DNA of 64,000 nt from Cladocopium goreaui (GCA_947184155.2 CAMXCT020001458.1:574501-638500), one strand, 5' to 3'; positions 1 to 9,893 are shown, counted from the stretch's first letter. Notes: generated from the letters alone by a model not told the origin. Numbers and translations are program-made.

Positions 1-26
1 ACTCACCCACATACGCTGGTTACCAG
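1..26 (+). repeat. Left terminal inverted repeat
   Basis: It is a perfect inverted match to 16357-16382. Bases 14-28 form an odd-length palindrome, CGCTGGT-T-ACCAGCG, at the inner edge of the repeat. Beyond base 26 the two ends diverge. Confidence 0.85.
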
Positions 27-425
27 CGCAATTTTCAATCATTTGTGAGTGGTTCTTTGCTGCACTGGGCTTGCTTGAATGCTGGTGTCATTTCAACCTT
101 GACCCAAGGCTGGCTCAAGGCACAAGTTTTTCTTGGAAATTCGCAATGTCTACTTTCATTACTGCCACATTTTATGTCCAAGGTGTTTCTAGAAAGTTGC
201 TGCACCCGTGCAAATGAACTTGGAAAAGTCAACGGCAAAGCAAACATATATTGCATTTTATGATAAGAATATGATGAATATATATTGGCCAAATATGGCC
301 AAATTTAGCGTATTGTTGCCCAAATTCAGAGTATAGTTGCCAAATGAAGAGTATAATTAGTATAGTTGCCATAGTTTGCCATTTCTTGAAGGCAGCAGCA
401 TTGATTTGCTTGCGCAGTGCCAACC
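27..425. other. Upstream region of the methyltransferase gene
   Basis: This stretch is non-coding. Bases 280-380 are AT-rich with short repeats of GAGTATA and TTGCCA, and may hold the promoter of the downstream gene, but I see no defined promoter element. GGCTGGCTCAAGG near 107-119 matches only the last 9 bases of the dinoflagellate spliced leader and is not convincing. Confidence 0.3.
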
Positions 426-1865
426 ATGGGTGCGAATGCCAGCAAGCCAGCAGCTCCTGACCAGCCTAACCAGCGCCTTGTTCTCTTCCAGCAGCTGGCA
501 AGCCAGTCTCGGGAGCGAGAGAACCCTCGAGCTCAGCTTTTCCAATTTGTTGCAGAAGCACGACGCACAGATCGATCACGGAGCCCTGCTGAACGTCCTT
601 CTTCGTCTGCGGGGCTTTCGGTGACAACTTCGGGTTTCAAGTCCATGTCCGAAGCATTTGCAATCATCCCAGAGCAGATTACGCAGTCCATGGCAAATGA
701 AGTGGGCCAGGACCGTGTTGATGCAGCCTTGCAGAAGTTGGCCACGGCACATGTTACAACTTCGTTTTCAGGTTCCGGGCTTGCAGAGGTTGCAGTTGCG
801 GCATTGGGGGCGCAACATGCCACCAGAGTGCATTTTGGCCGTGCGATAGAGTGGCTTCCAGTGTGCCAAAAAGTGCTATCAGCTCGCGACCCTGGAAGGT
901 GCATCTTCGAGGACATCTCCAGTCTTACAGGGAAGATCCAATGCTCCAAAAAGGGCAGTGTTCATTGCAGAAATGTTGCTAGGAAAGCACACTGCGTGAC
1001 ACACAAGGGTATGTGTGAAGCTCAGCCAGCCAAGTTGACAGAGCAGTGGAGGATGGAAATTGGAGGGCCGCCGTGCCCACCTTGGTCATCATTCGGGTCA
1101 GGCCTAGGTACTGATGACCACCGGTACACCTACATGCAAGCTTGGGCATGCTTGATCCTTAAGGAGCTGCCAGACATTGTGCTGTTTGAGAATGTGTCGC
1201 GTTTTGAGCGCAGATTGCTCGAGGTGCTGTTGGGGAAGTCGTATAATATATTCCTGGATGACCTGGACCCACGATTTTTTGGATACCCAATGGCACGTCC
1301 AAGATGCTATGGTATCTTGGTTTTGAAGCAACACAAATGGATTGGCCCATCTCAGAGTTGGCTGGAGTGCATGGCAGCTGTGAAACGTTTGCCTGCCAAA
1401 AATGACCCGCTCATTTTCGCTGAGAGACCAGATTTGGCTTCGAGGAGACAGCTGACAGACTCCGAGAAAAAACATTTGAAGCAATATGAAAGTTTAGAGC
1501 CCGACCACAGGCTGTATGGCAAAGACATCGTGGATTTGCAGCAGAGTACCGGAAGGCCAGTTGGAACCTTGAAAGACAACTGTTTGCCAACAATTCTGAC
1601 CACCAACAAGTTGTATGTTCGGTCCCGATCTCAATTTTTGAGCGGGGCCCAACTCCTTCGAGCAATGGGTTGGCCTGTGCATGCAAGCGATTCACAAACG
1701 CTTGGGTTGGCCCATAAGCCACTTCCACCAGATGTTCAAGATGTAGATTTAAAAGCAATGGCTGGGAACGGGATGTTTTCGCCTTGCTTAGCTCTTGCGT
1801 GCATGGCTGCATTGCTTTTTGTTGAGCTGACAACAAAACATGAAGCTCAGAGTTCCAAGCAGTAG
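426..1865 (+). CDS. C5 cytosine DNA methyltransferase, intact, element-borne
   Basis: The predicted enzyme of 479 residues would transfer a methyl group from S-adenosylmethionine to carbon 5 of cytosine. All core motifs are visible in order: SAM-binding FSGSG near residue 115, an acidic residue in IEW, catalytic GGPPCPPWS with Cys at about 217, ENV at about 255, RPRCYG at about 291, LTTNKLYV for motif IX and GNGM at about 447. There is no long regulatory N-terminus of the DNMT1 type. I start at 426 (CCAACCATGG, a strong context); a GTG nine bases upstream is in frame but unlikely. The protein begins MGANASK, which fits an N-myristoylation signal. Residues 18-45 contain LFQQLAS and AQLFQF, echoed in the next gene. 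It is intronless and sits at the left end of the TIR element. Confidence 0.9.
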   Translation: MGANASKPAAPDQPNQRLVLFQQLASQSRERENPRAQLFQFVAEARRTDRSRSPAERPSSSAGLSVTTSGFKSMSEAFAIIPEQITQSMANEVGQDRVDAALQKLATAHVTTSFSGSGLAEVAVAALGAQHATRVHFGRAIEWLPVCQKVLSARDPGRCIFEDISSLTGKIQCSKKGSVHCRNVARKAHCVTHKGMCEAQPAKLTEQWRMEIGGPPCPPWSSFGSGLGTDDHRYTYMQAWACLILKELPDIVLFENVSRFERRLLEVLLGKSYNIFLDDLDPRFFGYPMARPRCYGILVLKQHKWIGPSQSWLECMAAVKRLPAKNDPLIFAERPDLASRRQLTDSEKKHLKQYESLEPDHRLYGKDIVDLQQSTGRPVGTLKDNCLPTILTTNKLYVRSRSQFLSGAQLLRAMGWPVHASDSQTLGLAHKPLPPDVQDVDLKAMAGNGMFSPCLALACMAALLFVELTTKHEAQSSKQ

Positions 1866-2821
1866 CGTGCCCCAAATGCAGCCAATTGAGTCGCTGATGC
1901 GTAGCTGTGTCCCTTGTAGAGAAAAGCCAGTGATTCAAACATGTTCTGTCTATGCAAAGCTGTTTGCCAAACTGCTCAGATCAGATGTATCCATTGATAA
2001 TCTCATGTGAATTTCTTTCGACTTGACATGTCATGGACAGATGTGATGTATCCATACCTGTGGCTCCAGCTGGCAGCGCAGTGTGCGTGCCAAGCCTCAA
2101 TTCGGTGACTGGCCTGGCTGATTGGTTGCTGCCTGGGGCCCAGATGGTTTGTATTGAAGCTGAGCATATCCATCATTGCAGTTGAGTCCATGTCAAGGGA
2201 AGTCATACATTAGCAAAGCTTTACTCGCTTTGACCCAAAGTGGAACGAGGCAATGCCAGGTAAGCGGAAATCGCTCACCAATACCGATGCCAGATGTGAC
2301 AAGAAGATCAAGCAGCGTTCTACCTCCTTTTGGGCGGAGGCCAGGTTTTACTTCTTAAGACGCCTGCCTTGCTGAAACTATGCTGGTAGGTTCATTCTGG
2401 TTTCGTGGTATTTTCTGGTTGGAGTTTGGACTATATACAGTAAGGGGTTGGAGCAAGAGTTGAGTTTTGCAACAAGTCTCTTTGAAGGTCACTTCTGACA
2501 TCATCGCAGCAAGTCTTTGCAGGGCATTCAAAAGTTCAGGAACCACCACTGTGGCACCAACACCACCATCATGACCAGCATCATGACCATCATGCTCAAA
2601 AAGGACAGCAACACATTGAATTTCCACCACTAATACCACCAGCATCATGACCATCATGTTCGAAAAGGACAGCAGCACATTAAAATTCCACCACTAACAC
2701 CACCAGCATCATGACCATCATGCTCGAAAAGGACAGCAGCACGTTGAAATTGATTCATGAAATAAGTTCCATCTAACGGCTTTCAGTTTATTTCCTGTCG
2801 CTTGACTAGGGTCAGCAAATC
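1866..2821. other. Intergenic spacer between the methyltransferase and DUF7869-like genes
   Basis: No convincing gene is seen. The right third holds the 64-bp tandem repeat listed separately. Short open frames here have no recognisable features. Confidence 0.5.
2577..2755. repeat. 64-bp tandem repeat, nearly three copies
   Basis: The phrase AGCATCATGACCATCATG recurs at about 2577, 2641 and 2705, followed each time by an AAAAGGACAGCA segment and a CCACCACTAA segment. The third copy is cut short. Confidence 0.85.
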
Positions 2822-3484
2822 ATGTCAACTGATCGTACGATCATGTTTCAGAAGCTGGCCGCGTCCCAAAAAACAAAATCACCACGCAGTGCTTTTTTCA
2901 GTCAGCTGGCTGGGACTCGTGCGGAAGGGAGTCATCCTAGTGCAGAAGCGAGTCATCCTGGTGCGGAAGTGAGTCATCCTGGTGCGGAAGTGAGTCATCC
3001 AGTGCAGAGGAGTGATGGTCATCAAAGCCGTCAAGCTTTGTTCCAATCCATTGCAGCAAAAACATGTGCAGCTGATAGACCCGTTGCAGTGTCCAATCAC
3101 GCAGCTGGGTCTTCGCCCAGTGATTCGGAGCATTTGTCATTGGAGCTGATTGAGGAGGAAGTGGCCAAAGCTGCTTCTGCCCTGCCGGCGATGCCAAAGG
3201 ATGACTTGAGATCCAAACGGCCACACTACAACAGCAAGCGGCGCAAGGCCAAAGCTGCTGCAGCTGCTGCTGTGTCCTTGAAGAAGCCCATGACCTCTGA
3301 TCAGAAGAAGCGAATGGACCAGAACCGGGTTCAGGAGCTCGTCAACAGAGAGTGCTGTGACTGCAGTAGGGGCACCTGTTGGAACCAGTTCAAACCAGTT
3401 TTTGCAACCTTGATGGCCGTGATGGCTGCGTTTGCTACAGCTGCAAAAGGTGTCCGTGATGAAATTTTGCGGATCCTTGGATGA
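2822..3484 (+). CDS. N-terminal block of a DUF7869-like transposase-type protein
   Basis: This open block of 220 codons starts at ATG 2822. The N-terminus carries three variants of one motif: MFQKLAAS, FFSQLAG and LFQSIAAK. Four short SHP repeats follow (SHPSAEA, SHPGAEV). A basic stretch with an alanine run (RRKAKAAAAAAV) is followed by ECCDCSRGTCWNQF, a cysteine cluster like the one that precedes the catalytic region in DUF7869 proteins. The frame stops with TGA, and the catalytic part continues in the same frame from about 3600. I therefore take this as the 5' part of the gene at 3596-5365, interrupted by an intron or by disabling mutations. Confidence 0.65.
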   Translation: MSTDRTIMFQKLAASQKTKSPRSAFFSQLAGTRAEGSHPSAEASHPGAEVSHPGAEVSHPVQRSDGHQSRQALFQSIAAKTCAADRPVAVSNHAAGSSPSDSEHLSLELIEEEVAKAASALPAMPKDDLRSKRPHYNSKRRKAKAAAAAAVSLKKPMTSDQKKRMDQNRVQELVNRECCDCSRGTCWNQFKPVFATLMAVMAAFATAAKGVRDEILRILG

Positions 3485-3595
3485 GGGAAACCAGCCCAGA
3501 TTGATCTGTATTGGTGTGTGCAGCGCAATTGTTTCATGTCTTTATCAAACCAATGTGTTGGTAGGATTTTTTTTTGATGTGGGCCAGCCCCATTC

Positions 3596-5365
3596 TTGCC
3601 ATGCACACATGTCAGGAAGATTGGTTCACCGAATCTCATTGGTGTGCTTGGGCACTACTTGGGCAAAGAGTGTTTTCGCGTCTTGTTTTTGCTGGGTCGG
3701 GTGCGCCTATTTTCAGCTGCAAAGGGCCAGATCAATCCTGATCGACGATTGAAGGGGCAAGCTCGACTCCTGCGAGAGAAACACATGTCGCGAAAGTGCC
3801 GTTTATACCTGGTCACTCTGTATTGCAGGCTTGGAGAAACCCTTCCACACAAGTACAGAGGAAAGTTCAGCAAGAGACGGCAAAAGCGAATGTCAGGAAT
3901 AGATCCGTATGGAAGCAGCAGCAGCAGTGATGATGAGATCATTACAGATGAACAAGAGGCCGCAGCAGTCAAGGCAGAGATCTTCGCTGACAACACACAT
4001 TTTGCGAGGATGGTGGAGAGTGGTTGCGGAGAACACCTCTTAGATCTTCCTCTGCGTTTCTTGCCACCTGGCAATGTCAAGGATTTGCATTTGGATATGG
4101 TCAGTGGCATTGGCAACAGTTGCGACAGACCATCTTATATGACCTTCTTGAGGGCCTACAAGGAGTTTAGCAACATCTTGAAGTTCCGCACCAAGGGTGA
4201 CTTTCAGGATTGTGACACATGTGCTGAGAAAAAGCAAGCTATCAAAACTGCGAAAAGGGCAGGCTACCGGGAGCTCTACAAGGCCACCATGGACCTTCGC
4301 CAGCACTACAAGGAGGTGACCTTGAGCAGGGAGATTGAGGCCAGCTTGAGGAGAACACCGCCATCAGCGGCGAAACCAATATTACTCATCCTGACAGACG
4401 GGATGGACCAGGCCCACTGGGCAATCCCTCGATTGCCCGGCTGGAAAGCTGCCAAGCGATTTTCCAATCTGGCCAGACCAAAATTGATTGTTCAGGGCGT
4501 GTGGTGTTGCTGGTTTGGATTCCACGTCATCTTGGGCGATGCCACACAGCCTCATGACAGCAGCTTCATCATGGAGGTCCTGTCCCGTGCCCTAGAGCAC
4601 ATAGCGTCTGTCAGCCGACGACGCCAGATCTCAGTGCCAGAAGAGATCTGCCTGTGGACGGACAATACTCCTAGAGAAAATAAGAACCGGACTGTCTTGA
4701 TGAACTTAGCATTGTTATGTGGACGAGGCCAATTCAAGAGTTGCACCTTAGCAAACCACATCAAAGGTCACAGCCACAATTGCTTAGACCAGGCTTTTGG
4801 ATGCTTAGCGCGATCATTTCAGTATGTTGACCGACTGGAAGACATCTATGCTGTGAAACGTTCAATTGAAAACATCTTGAGCAAAGATTCTCTTCGAAGT
4901 TTTTTGGGCGTTCCAGAAGTGAGTGTGGAAGTCCTTGAGGGGGTGCGTGATTGGAGTGGGTATGCCCAAGATTTATCTGTCAACCTTGAAGGAGGTATGC
5001 GGGATGATGCAACAGGCATTCACTGCTGGATGTTTATGCCCAGGAAGGATGTGCCTTCAACGTACAACATTGCTCCGGTGGCTGGATTTGCTCCCCACCC
5101 CTGCGATGTGGTCCTTTTGGCCAAGCGGTACGTTTGGGACAGCAGGCTATCGCAGCCGCCGATTCTGGTTTTGCCTTATGAGAGGGCAAAAGGATTTGTG
5201 ACACGTTTCCCTGTGCCAACAAAGTTGAGACCGCCGAAGACACCTGAAAATCATGCCGAGACGTGGTTAAAGGTTGCTAAGGCACTTTTGGATTGCTACG
5301 ACCTGCAGCAAGTTCAGCGATCAGTCCAGTACATTCGTTCCTTGGCAAGAGGCGGGGCATGCTGA
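3596..5365 (+). CDS. DUF7869-like DDE/RNase H-fold transposase-type protein, catalytic block
   Basis: A single open frame of 589 codons without its own convincing ATG. In order it shows a helical segment (HYLGKECFRVLF), a Ser/acidic linker near residues 106-125, a CDTC zinc-type pair near 206-209, then the catalytic fold: LTDGMDQAHW near 267, LWTDNTPRENKN near 353 and IKGHSHNCLDQAFG near 389. These three blocks are the signature of the DUF7869 family, which is often associated with mobile DNA in plants and dinoflagellates. It shares its reading frame with the 220-codon block that ends at 3484; the gap holds two in-frame TGA codons, so an intron or decay are both possible. It may be the enzyme acting on the 26-bp terminal repeats. 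DNA cleavage activity is inferred. Confidence 0.65.
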   Translation: MPCTHVRKIGSPNLIGVLGHYLGKECFRVLFLLGRVRLFSAAKGQINPDRRLKGQARLLREKHMSRKCRLYLVTLYCRLGETLPHKYRGKFSKRRQKRMSGIDPYGSSSSSDDEIITDEQEAAAVKAEIFADNTHFARMVESGCGEHLLDLPLRFLPPGNVKDLHLDMVSGIGNSCDRPSYMTFLRAYKEFSNILKFRTKGDFQDCDTCAEKKQAIKTAKRAGYRELYKATMDLRQHYKEVTLSREIEASLRRTPPSAAKPILLILTDGMDQAHWAIPRLPGWKAAKRFSNLARPKLIVQGVWCCWFGFHVILGDATQPHDSSFIMEVLSRALEHIASVSRRRQISVPEEICLWTDNTPRENKNRTVLMNLALLCGRGQFKSCTLANHIKGHSHNCLDQAFGCLARSFQYVDRLEDIYAVKRSIENILSKDSLRSFLGVPEVSVEVLEGVRDWSGYAQDLSVNLEGGMRDDATGIHCWMFMPRKDVPSTYNIAPVAGFAPHPCDVVLLAKRYVWDSRLSQPPILVLPYERAKGFVTRFPVPTKLRPPKTPENHAETWLKVAKALLDCYDLQQVQRSVQYIRSLARGGAC

Positions 5366-5847
5366 CAAAAGAAGTTAATGCAAATGCTTTGAACCAAAAA
5401 GTTTTTAAATCCCATCAGCACCTAAAGACAATGAATGGTGGCACAGTGATTCAGGTTTTTGGTTTCTTTTTGTTTGTTGTCGTTTTCCAATGGCAGCTCC
5501 GACAATGCAGGTGAAAGAGGACGAGATGTCAATTTCCCTCCACTTCCATGGATGGAGTCGTGCAAGGGTTGGCCCGATGTGGAAAATCTCATACCATATG
5601 ATTGTGGCATCATTGCCCACATGCTTCCGGCTGCGCGGGTGGTGGCCCGCATCAGACCAGCACATGGAGATTGAAGCAATGCGTGAAATCAAGAAAAATG
5701 GCCTCTGAATTCACTTGTTGGCGGGGTAGACATTAGGTCAAAGCCAAGCAAGCAATGCGAAACACATCTTTATCCTTGTGTTCCAGTATGTTCAAGTTTG
5801 CTGGGGGGGTGTTGAGAATGTGGTTGGCTCACCATTCAAAGCACTGC
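5366..5847. other. Spacer with two overlapping short open frames
   Basis: Frames 5459-5674 and 5490-5708 overlap on the plus strand. One contains WMESCKGWPDVENL and could be an exon of the downstream intron-rich gene, but no splice junction can be confirmed. Confidence 0.3.
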
Positions 5848-6500
5848 GTGATTGTTGCTTTCCAGCAGGTCTGGGATGGAATGACAATTGACATGTGGAA
5901 GTTGAGTGAGAGGTACTGTAAACCCTCTTTTATTGCTACCTTCCAATGGAATGGAATGTCAACAGTTGATAGTTCATTTCAAGGGGAACCAAGGTGATAG
6001 CTCAGTGGTGTTTCATGCCCATTTTCGAGGGTCTAAAACTATTATAAAATTTGTCCTCCGTGATTGTTGCTTTCCAGCAGGTCTGGGATGGAATGACACT
6101 TGACATGTGGATGTTGAGTGAGGGGTACTGTAAATCCTCTTTTATTGCTGCCTTCCAATGGAATGGAATGTCAACAGTTGATAGTTCATTTCCAGGGGAA
6201 CAAAGGTAATAGCTCAGCCAGCTCAGCGCTGCTTCATGCCCACTTTCGAGGGTCTAAAACTATTATAAAATTTGTCCTCCGTGATTGTTGCTTTCCAGCA
6301 GGTCTGGGATGGAATGACACTTGACATGTGGATGTTGAGTGAGAGGTACTGTAAATCCTCTTTTATAGCTGCCTTCCAATCGAATGGGATGTCAACAGTT
6401 GATAGTTCATTTCCAGGGGAACAAAGGTAATAGCTCAGCCAGCTCAGCGCTGTTTCATTCCCACTTCCAAGGGTCTAGAACTATCATAAAAATTGTCACT
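5848..6500. repeat. Tandem repeat of about 212-221 bp, three copies
   Basis: Copies begin with GTGATTGTTGCTTTCCAGCA at 5848, 6060 and 6281. The second and third are nearly identical, and the last decays near 6500. The frequent ATGGAATG phrases produce short open frames that are not genes. Confidence 0.9.
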
Positions 6501-6740
6501 TGATGGCAATTTAGCGTTGGGCATTGATTGCTGCTAAGCCCTGTTTCATTGCCTACCTCCAGTTTGCATGTGGGATGGAGTGATCATTGTTCAGCTGGTG
6601 CATTGATGGTTGGTTTCCAGACAGATCTGCATAATAGCACATGTGCCTGTGGATAGTTCAGTGATGATTCTCACATGTTGGAACTACAGTTGACATATCT
6701 AATTAGAGATTTGTGTTGGATTCTTTGGGCATTGCGCTCA

Positions 6741-6979
6741 TTAGGGATTGTCCACCCACCTGCGCTGCCAGGCCTTGTTGTCAGATGCTCGCGCAATGGC
6801 TGCCAAAGGAGAACATCCAGCTGGGCCAATGTTGAAGAAGTTCAATGAAGCTGGGCAAGCTGCGCGTGCAGACTTGGATAAGATGGTCCAGGCCACTTTG
6901 GGCAATGCAGTGTCTGCTGCTCCTGGGCACGCCCCTCTCAGTGCCTTCGTTCTGGCGCGCGCAAGCATGCCAACTCAAG
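6741..6979 (+). CDS. Unknown intron-rich gene, exon A
   Basis: This coding segment is GC-rich, in frame through LLSDARAMAAKGEHPAG and ends ASMPTQ. Its donor is CAAG^GTACC at 6980. Joined to the acceptor at 7213 it keeps the frame and reads MPTQDGALLDL, which supports both splice sites. The left limit is uncertain and earlier exons may exist. No family is recognised. Confidence 0.6.
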
Positions 6980-7155
6980 GTACCAAGGGTTTTTTGATTT
7001 GAGGATTTTATAATGTGGGCCAATGTGGGCCATTCTGTTGCAGTAAGTGTCTTAAAGCCAAGCATGCCAACTCAAGGTACCAAGGGTTTTTTGATTTGAG
7101 GATTTTATAATGTGGGCCAATGTGGGCCATTCTGTTGCAGTAAGTGTCTTAAAGC
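6962..7155. repeat. 97-bp tandem duplication spanning an exon end and intron
   Basis: Bases 6962-7058 are repeated exactly at 7059-7155. Each copy holds the exon end ATGCCAACTCAAG, a GT donor and a TTCTGTTGCAG acceptor-like tract, so the intron contains a spare donor and acceptor pair. Confidence 0.95.
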
Positions 7156-7213
7156 TTTTAATGGGGCGGAACACAGACTGACAGTTAGCCTGCTCATTGG
7201 ATTTGCCCTGCAG

Positions 7214-7530
7214 ATGGTGCGCTCTTGGACTTGCCCCCCATCAATTCCTGGATCTCGACTTTGGAAGAGATTCTCGCTGTTGGGTACGAGAACCGAGAGC
7301 AGATCCTTGTGCAATGGATGTCAGATGAGTTCGAAACCCAAGCCAATCTGGAAACTCCTGGTTGCATTCAGTTGGCCGGCAAGGGCTTCACACGTTTGAG
7401 TTGCTTGTTCTTTTGCTTTGACAAGGGCCACTCCAAGGTTTTTGAAAGGAAGGCAGATGAGCAAGTGGCAGAGGATGTGACGCTTTGGGTGGAGCTTCTT
7501 GGCCAAAAGTCTTGGCCGAACCACTCACAG
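7214..7530 (+). CDS. Unknown intron-rich gene, exon B
   Basis: The acceptor CCCTGCAG ends at 7213. The frame reads DLPPINSWISTLEEIL and continues through FETQANLETPG and a CLFFCF segment to about WVELLGQKSW. The donor is not certain, and the frame stays open to 7587. The protein family is unknown. Confidence 0.6.
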
Positions 7531-7647
7531 CTTTCTCAACACCAATTAGGATTCCCATGTTTAAAAAGTGTTTCATGTGTAGAATAGAAGCCTTGGGTGT
7601 CACATGTACAGGTAGATATGCTGAATGTTTTTACAGTGTACTGTTGC

Positions 7648-8860
7648 AAACCCACCGGAAACCTTCTCAGGGAAACCCACCGGAAATTTTCTCAGGAAAC
7701 CCACCGGAAATTTTCTCAGGAAACCCACCGGAAATTTTCTCAGGAAACCCACCGGAAATTTTCTCAGGAAACCCACCGGAAATCTTCTCAGGGAAACCCC
7801 ACCGGAAATCTTGTCAGAGACCTACCCTGAACCAAATCAAATCTGGTGGAATCACAGTGAACCCACCGGAAATCTTGTCAGACCAAATCAAATCTGGTGG
7901 AATCACGGTGAACCCACCGGAAATCTTGTCAGACAGACCCGCCCTGAACCAAAGCAAATTTTGTGGTGGAATCACCGTGAAGTCACCGGAAATACAGCTT
8001 GCTGATCTCATTGGATGTTTTGAAACATAGCAGGGGCATTTCTTGCTGGAGTTATGTCTTGTCCATGGGTGGATCAAAGCATACTTGAACATCTATCGAG
8101 TGCTTTCAAAAAATGATGCTTTCTCACCAGATATTTTTTTTCAAAACATTTTTTTTTTCTGGTGACATCACCGGGATCTCACCAGACCTATGTATATACC
8201 CCTGGGGCTAAAATTCACCCACCTGACCTCATATACTTACTGAGTATTACTTGATTAAGGTAAATGAGGTATACTCAGTAATACTCAGTAAGTATATGAG
8301 GTCAGGTGGGTGAATTTTAGCCCCAGGGGTATATACATAGGTCTGGTGAGATCCCGGTGATGTCACCAGAAAAAAAAATTGTTTTGAAAAAAATATCTGG
8401 CGAGAAAGCATCATTTTTTGAAAGCACTCGATAGATGTTCAAGTATGCTTTGATCCACCCATGGACAAGACATAACTCCAGCAAGAAATGCCCCTGCTAT
8501 GTTTCAAAACATCCAATGAGATCAGCAAGCTGTATTTCCGGTGACTTCACGGTGATTCCACCACAAAATTTGCTTTGGTTCAGGGCGGGTCTGTCTGACA
8601 AGATTTCCGGTGGGTTCACCGTGATTCCACCAGATTTGATTTGGTCTGACAAGATTTCCGGTGGGTTCACTGTGATTCCACCAGATTTGATTTGGTTCAG
8701 GGTAGGTCTCTGACAAGATTTCCGGTGGGGTTTCCCTGAGAAGATTTCCGGTGGGTTTCCTGAGAAAATTTCCGGTGGGTTTCCTGAGAAAATTTCCGGT
8801 GGGTTTCCTGAGAAAATTTCCGGTGGGTTTTGCTTCAGATTTTTCCAGTGGGTTTCTTGA
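7648..8860. repeat. Large fold-back element with arms of about 570-600 bp
   Basis: The left arm (about 7648-8249) and right arm (about 8279-8860) are inverted copies around a 29-bp centre at 8264. Each arm has, from the outside in, a run of a 24-bp unit containing CCACCGGAAATTTTCTCAGG (about six copies left, five right), three degenerate CACCGGAAATCTTGTCAGA units, a unique segment, a poly-T or poly-A run and a TATACATAGG segment. It lies in the intron between exons B and C. Open frames seen on both strands here are mirror images of each other and are not genes. Confidence 0.9.
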
Positions 8861-8973
8861 AGAACTTTTCCTGTGGTTCTTATTGACAAATTTAAGTATG
8901 GTTGTTGAGATAGGTTTGCCATTTGCTTTTTGAATATGGCTTGGCTGCGCCTGTCCCAAGGTTCTTGAAGAAG

Positions 8974-9868
8974 GGGTGGCATGTCAATGTCAACATCATG
9001 AAATTCAAGACAAGCCGCTCTTGCTACTATGAATGCTTGCTACAGTCGCAGCAGATTAAGGAGCGTGCTCCTCTCACAGCCTTGAGCATGGCAATCAAGC
9101 TGCAAGCTGCCATGCAGGATGTGGCCAAGGACAAGGGCATCGACTTTGCAACAGCTACCTTGAGCGCAAAGCAGACGCTGTGGAAGCAGGTCCTCTTGGA
9201 ATTCAACTCTCATGGAGTCTTGTCCGTCAACAGCAGGTACAAGCTGAATTGGTACCAGGAAAACTCCATTATGAATCTGTGCTTCCACAGCAGCCCCAGT
9301 GCCCTGGTTCTCATCCAGAAGTCCTTGGACCAGATCCCCGAAAAGAAGGGGCCGTATCAGTTGAAGGTGCTTTCGAGCGGTCGATGGATTTTGGGGGCAG
9401 CCCCTAAAAACCTACAAGCTCCTTGGGACCAAATCCTCAAAATGAATGACTTCAAGCAGACTCTCTTCTTTGAAATCTGCAATCAAGAAGCAGCTCGTCA
9501 GAAGGGCAACAGCAGTGGCATGAAGATCAGCATCGAAGAATGGAATGAGCTGTGTGATTATGCTTGCTGGGGAGGGCACGCCTTGGAGATGTCCGAGATG
9601 AGTGAGGAAGAGGTGAGATCAGCTCGCCGCCGACTGGTGGAAGGAGACTGGGTTCAGGTGTGCAAGCAGCAGGTGTTAATCAAAGATCCGGCATGGACAA
9701 TCAAGGACGATTTTCCTGGGTTCACTTCAAAAGATGCGAATGGCATGCCATCGGTTAGCCTCAGCGCGGAGGATCTGGAGAAGATGAGCACTGCAGAGCA
9801 GGATGCAAGGTTTAAGGCTGATCTCCTTGCTCTCAGTGGAGACATGGCCCGACTTGTGCATCTTGCTG
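8974..9868 (+). CDS. Unknown intron-rich gene, exon C (largest)
   Basis: About 298 codons are open from GWHVNVNIMKFKT through RWILGAAPKNLQAPWD, a WNELCDYACWGG segment and an acidic SEMSEEEVRSARRR helix to SGDMARLVHLAD. It is rich in charged helices, and I see no signal peptide or membrane segment. The frame runs on into the GATG/GATA microsatellite, so the exon must end before about 9890. No known domain is recognised. Confidence 0.65.
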
Positions 9869-9893
9869 ACAATTTATTTGGCACTTTTCTTTA

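Noticed and set aside
102-122. GGCTGGCTCAAGG as a relict of the dinoflagellate spliced leader
   Set aside because: Only the last nine bases match; too short to distinguish from chance.
7650-7800. Regularly spaced 24-bp repeats resembling a CRISPR array
   Set aside because: There are no unique spacers; the units abut directly and recur inverted in the other arm of a fold-back element.
7485-8982. Open frames of 120-181 codons on both strands with NPPEIFSG repeats
   Set aside because: They are mirror translations of the two arms of the fold-back element, with a tandem repeat inside.
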